A stretch of DNA of 64,000 bases from Planctomycetota bacterium (GTDB taxonomy: Bacteria > Planctomycetota > UBA8742 > UBA2392): positions 62,001 to 126,000 of the forward strand of contig JAIOJA010000076.1 of assembly GCA_019912315.1 (NCBI GenBank). Reading direction: 5' to 3'. The notes under the pieces were generated by a model. It made no database searches. It was not told the DNA's origin and saw nothing but the letters and a program-made list of their open reading frames with translations. A program made the position numbers and the translations under genes. The first letter of the stretch is position 1; each line of letters starts with the position of its first letter. Below are positions 63,132-64,000 of this stretch, in pieces.

Positions 63132-64000
63132 TCACTCTACCCGGCGTCCGTCTTCCCACATGGTGGTGCTGGTCAGGTCGCCCTGGTCGTCCCAGGTTTG
63201 CCACTTGCCGTGACGTTTCCCCATCACCCAGGGGCCGCTTTCGGCCTTCTGTCCGTTGGCGTGGAAGCGGGTTTCGTGTCCGTGTTTGGTGGCGTCGTCG
63301 TCGAACAGGACGGTCCACTCGCACTTGAGTTTGTCGCCGTCCATCTGTGTTTGACGCCTGACTTTGCTGTCGTGGAAGAACAACTGCTCGGCTTTCAGCA
63401 CGTCGCCCGCGAACTCGCGCCAGGCAATCAGGTCGCCTTCCTCGTCGAATTCCTCCCAGGTGCCGCTGCGGCGTCCTGTGTCGTAATTGCCTTTCTCCTT
63501 CAGCAGCCCGTTGGGGTGCCAGGTCTGCCAGAAGCCAGCTTCTTTGCCGTCTTCATACTCGCCCCTGCGCTGGAACTCGCCGTTGACGTGCCACCAGCTC
63601 CAGGTGCCGGCGCGCAACCCTTTGTCCCACTGCCCCTCGAAGCTTTTGCCGCGATCGCGATGTTGCCCGCTGGTGGCGCCGTGCAACGTGCCGTTCAGCC
63701 ACAATTCCTCAAGCTCGATGCTGCCGTTGTCGCGCAGGTAAACCCAGCGCCCTTCCTTCAGACCGTTCTGGTACAGCCCGTGTGATTTGCGTTGACCATC
63801 CGGATACCACTCGATCCACTCGCCGATTGGCTTGCCGTCCTCATAGCGGGCGAAGGCGGCCGTTCGCCCATCCGGGTGCCAGGCGCGCCACTCGCCGTCT
63901 TTGACTCCCCGGACATACGCCCCCTCGGCGGCTTTGCGCCCGTTGGCGTGCCACTCGATCATCTGCCCGTGCTCATTGCCGTTCTCGTAGGCTACCTCGA
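63132..64000 (-). CDS. MORN-type (YwqK-like) repeat protein, 5' end outside window
   Basis: The frame is open to the right edge; an internal ATG at 63962 is unlikely to be the start because the repeat pattern continues upstream (EVAYENGNEHGQ). At least 289 residues are seen, made of about eleven repeats of roughly 22-24 residues with the pattern WHxNGxxxxxGxYxxGxxxGxW, as in MORN_2 / YwqK proteins. Such repeats form elongated beta structures, often surface or toxin-related. The role is unknown. Confidence 0.8.
   Translation of the reverse strand, partial: EVAYENGNEHGQMIEWHANGRKAAEGAYVRGVKDGEWRAWHPDGRTAAFARYEDGKPIGEWIEWYPDGQRKSHGLYQNGLKEGRWVYLRDNGSIELEELWLNGTLHGATSGQHRDRGKSFEGQWDKGLRAGTWSWWHVNGEFQRRGEYEDGKEAGFWQTWHPNGLLKEKGNYDTGRRSGTWEEFDEEGDLIAWREFAGDVLKAEQLFFHDSKVRRQTQMDGDKLKCEWTVLFDDDATKHGHETRFHANGQKAESGPWVMGKRHGKWQTWDDQGDLTSTTMWEDGRRVE

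Overview
This is a high-GC, gene-dense bacterial chromosome segment with about 55 protein genes, one tmRNA gene, no rRNA and no recognisable tRNA. Gene content points to an uncultured member of the Planctomycetota or a close relative. The evidence is a DUF1549/DUF1553 protein, a thioredoxin/PDZ protein with a CxxCH motif, DUF3857/transglutaminase giants, a Hanks-type kinase, a DUF58/BatA-like pair, a LuxR-type regulator and many coiled-coil or TPR envelope proteins. Predicted beta-barrels, lipoproteins and MurJ indicate a diderm envelope with peptidoglycan precursors. The taxonomic call is inference.

Layout. 1-1.5 kb: a HEAT-like gene cut by the window edge, then a small insertion-sequence graveyard. 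1.5-5.8 kb: ABC-F ATPase, DinB-like protein, rnpA, a small Cys-containing ORF and a CDF metal transporter. 5.9-9.0 kb (minus): DUF1549/DUF1553 protein and a thioredoxin/PDZ protein whose frame is interrupted by one TGA exactly at the first position of a CxxC-like redox motif (candidate selenoprotein). 9.1-13.9 kb: UbiB-family kinase, DUF58 protein, BatA-like membrane protein and a membrane protein. 14-16.2 kb (minus): two coupled coiled-coil envelope genes. 16.3-19.6 kb: pentahaem cytochrome and beta-barrel. 19.7-23.3 kb (minus): zinc-ribbon protein, Ser/Thr kinase, DUF6899-like protein, enolase. 23.4-27.1 kb: ispD, rpsO, pnp. 27.2-35.7 kb: nadD, coiled-coil protein, LuxR regulator, a very large heparinase-II/III-like protein, queE, beta-barrel, methyltransferase. 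35.8-43.6 kb: sfsA, murJ, lipoprotein, cobalamin adenosyltransferase, SDR, enoyl-CoA hydratase plus HMG-CoA lyase (likely leucine catabolism), HAD phosphatase. 43.8-49.9 kb: Lys/Glu-rich exported protein, HExxH lipoprotein, modABC, leucyl aminopeptidase. 50-57.5 kb: tandem DUF3857/transglutaminase paralogues, the second without the catalytic Cys. 57.6-64 kb: ssrA (tmRNA), sialidase-like lipoprotein, RidA, HAD, a frameshifted gene, an ECF sigma/FecR-like regulator pair and a MORN-type repeat protein cut by the right edge.

The most notable signals are the in-frame TGA in the thioredoxin-like gene and several unrelated families of dispersed, word-repeat palindromes. One palindrome is inserted in frame in the linker of the ABC-F gene and another fills the divergent eno/ispD promoter region. 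All function calls come from reading the sequence; no searches were run.
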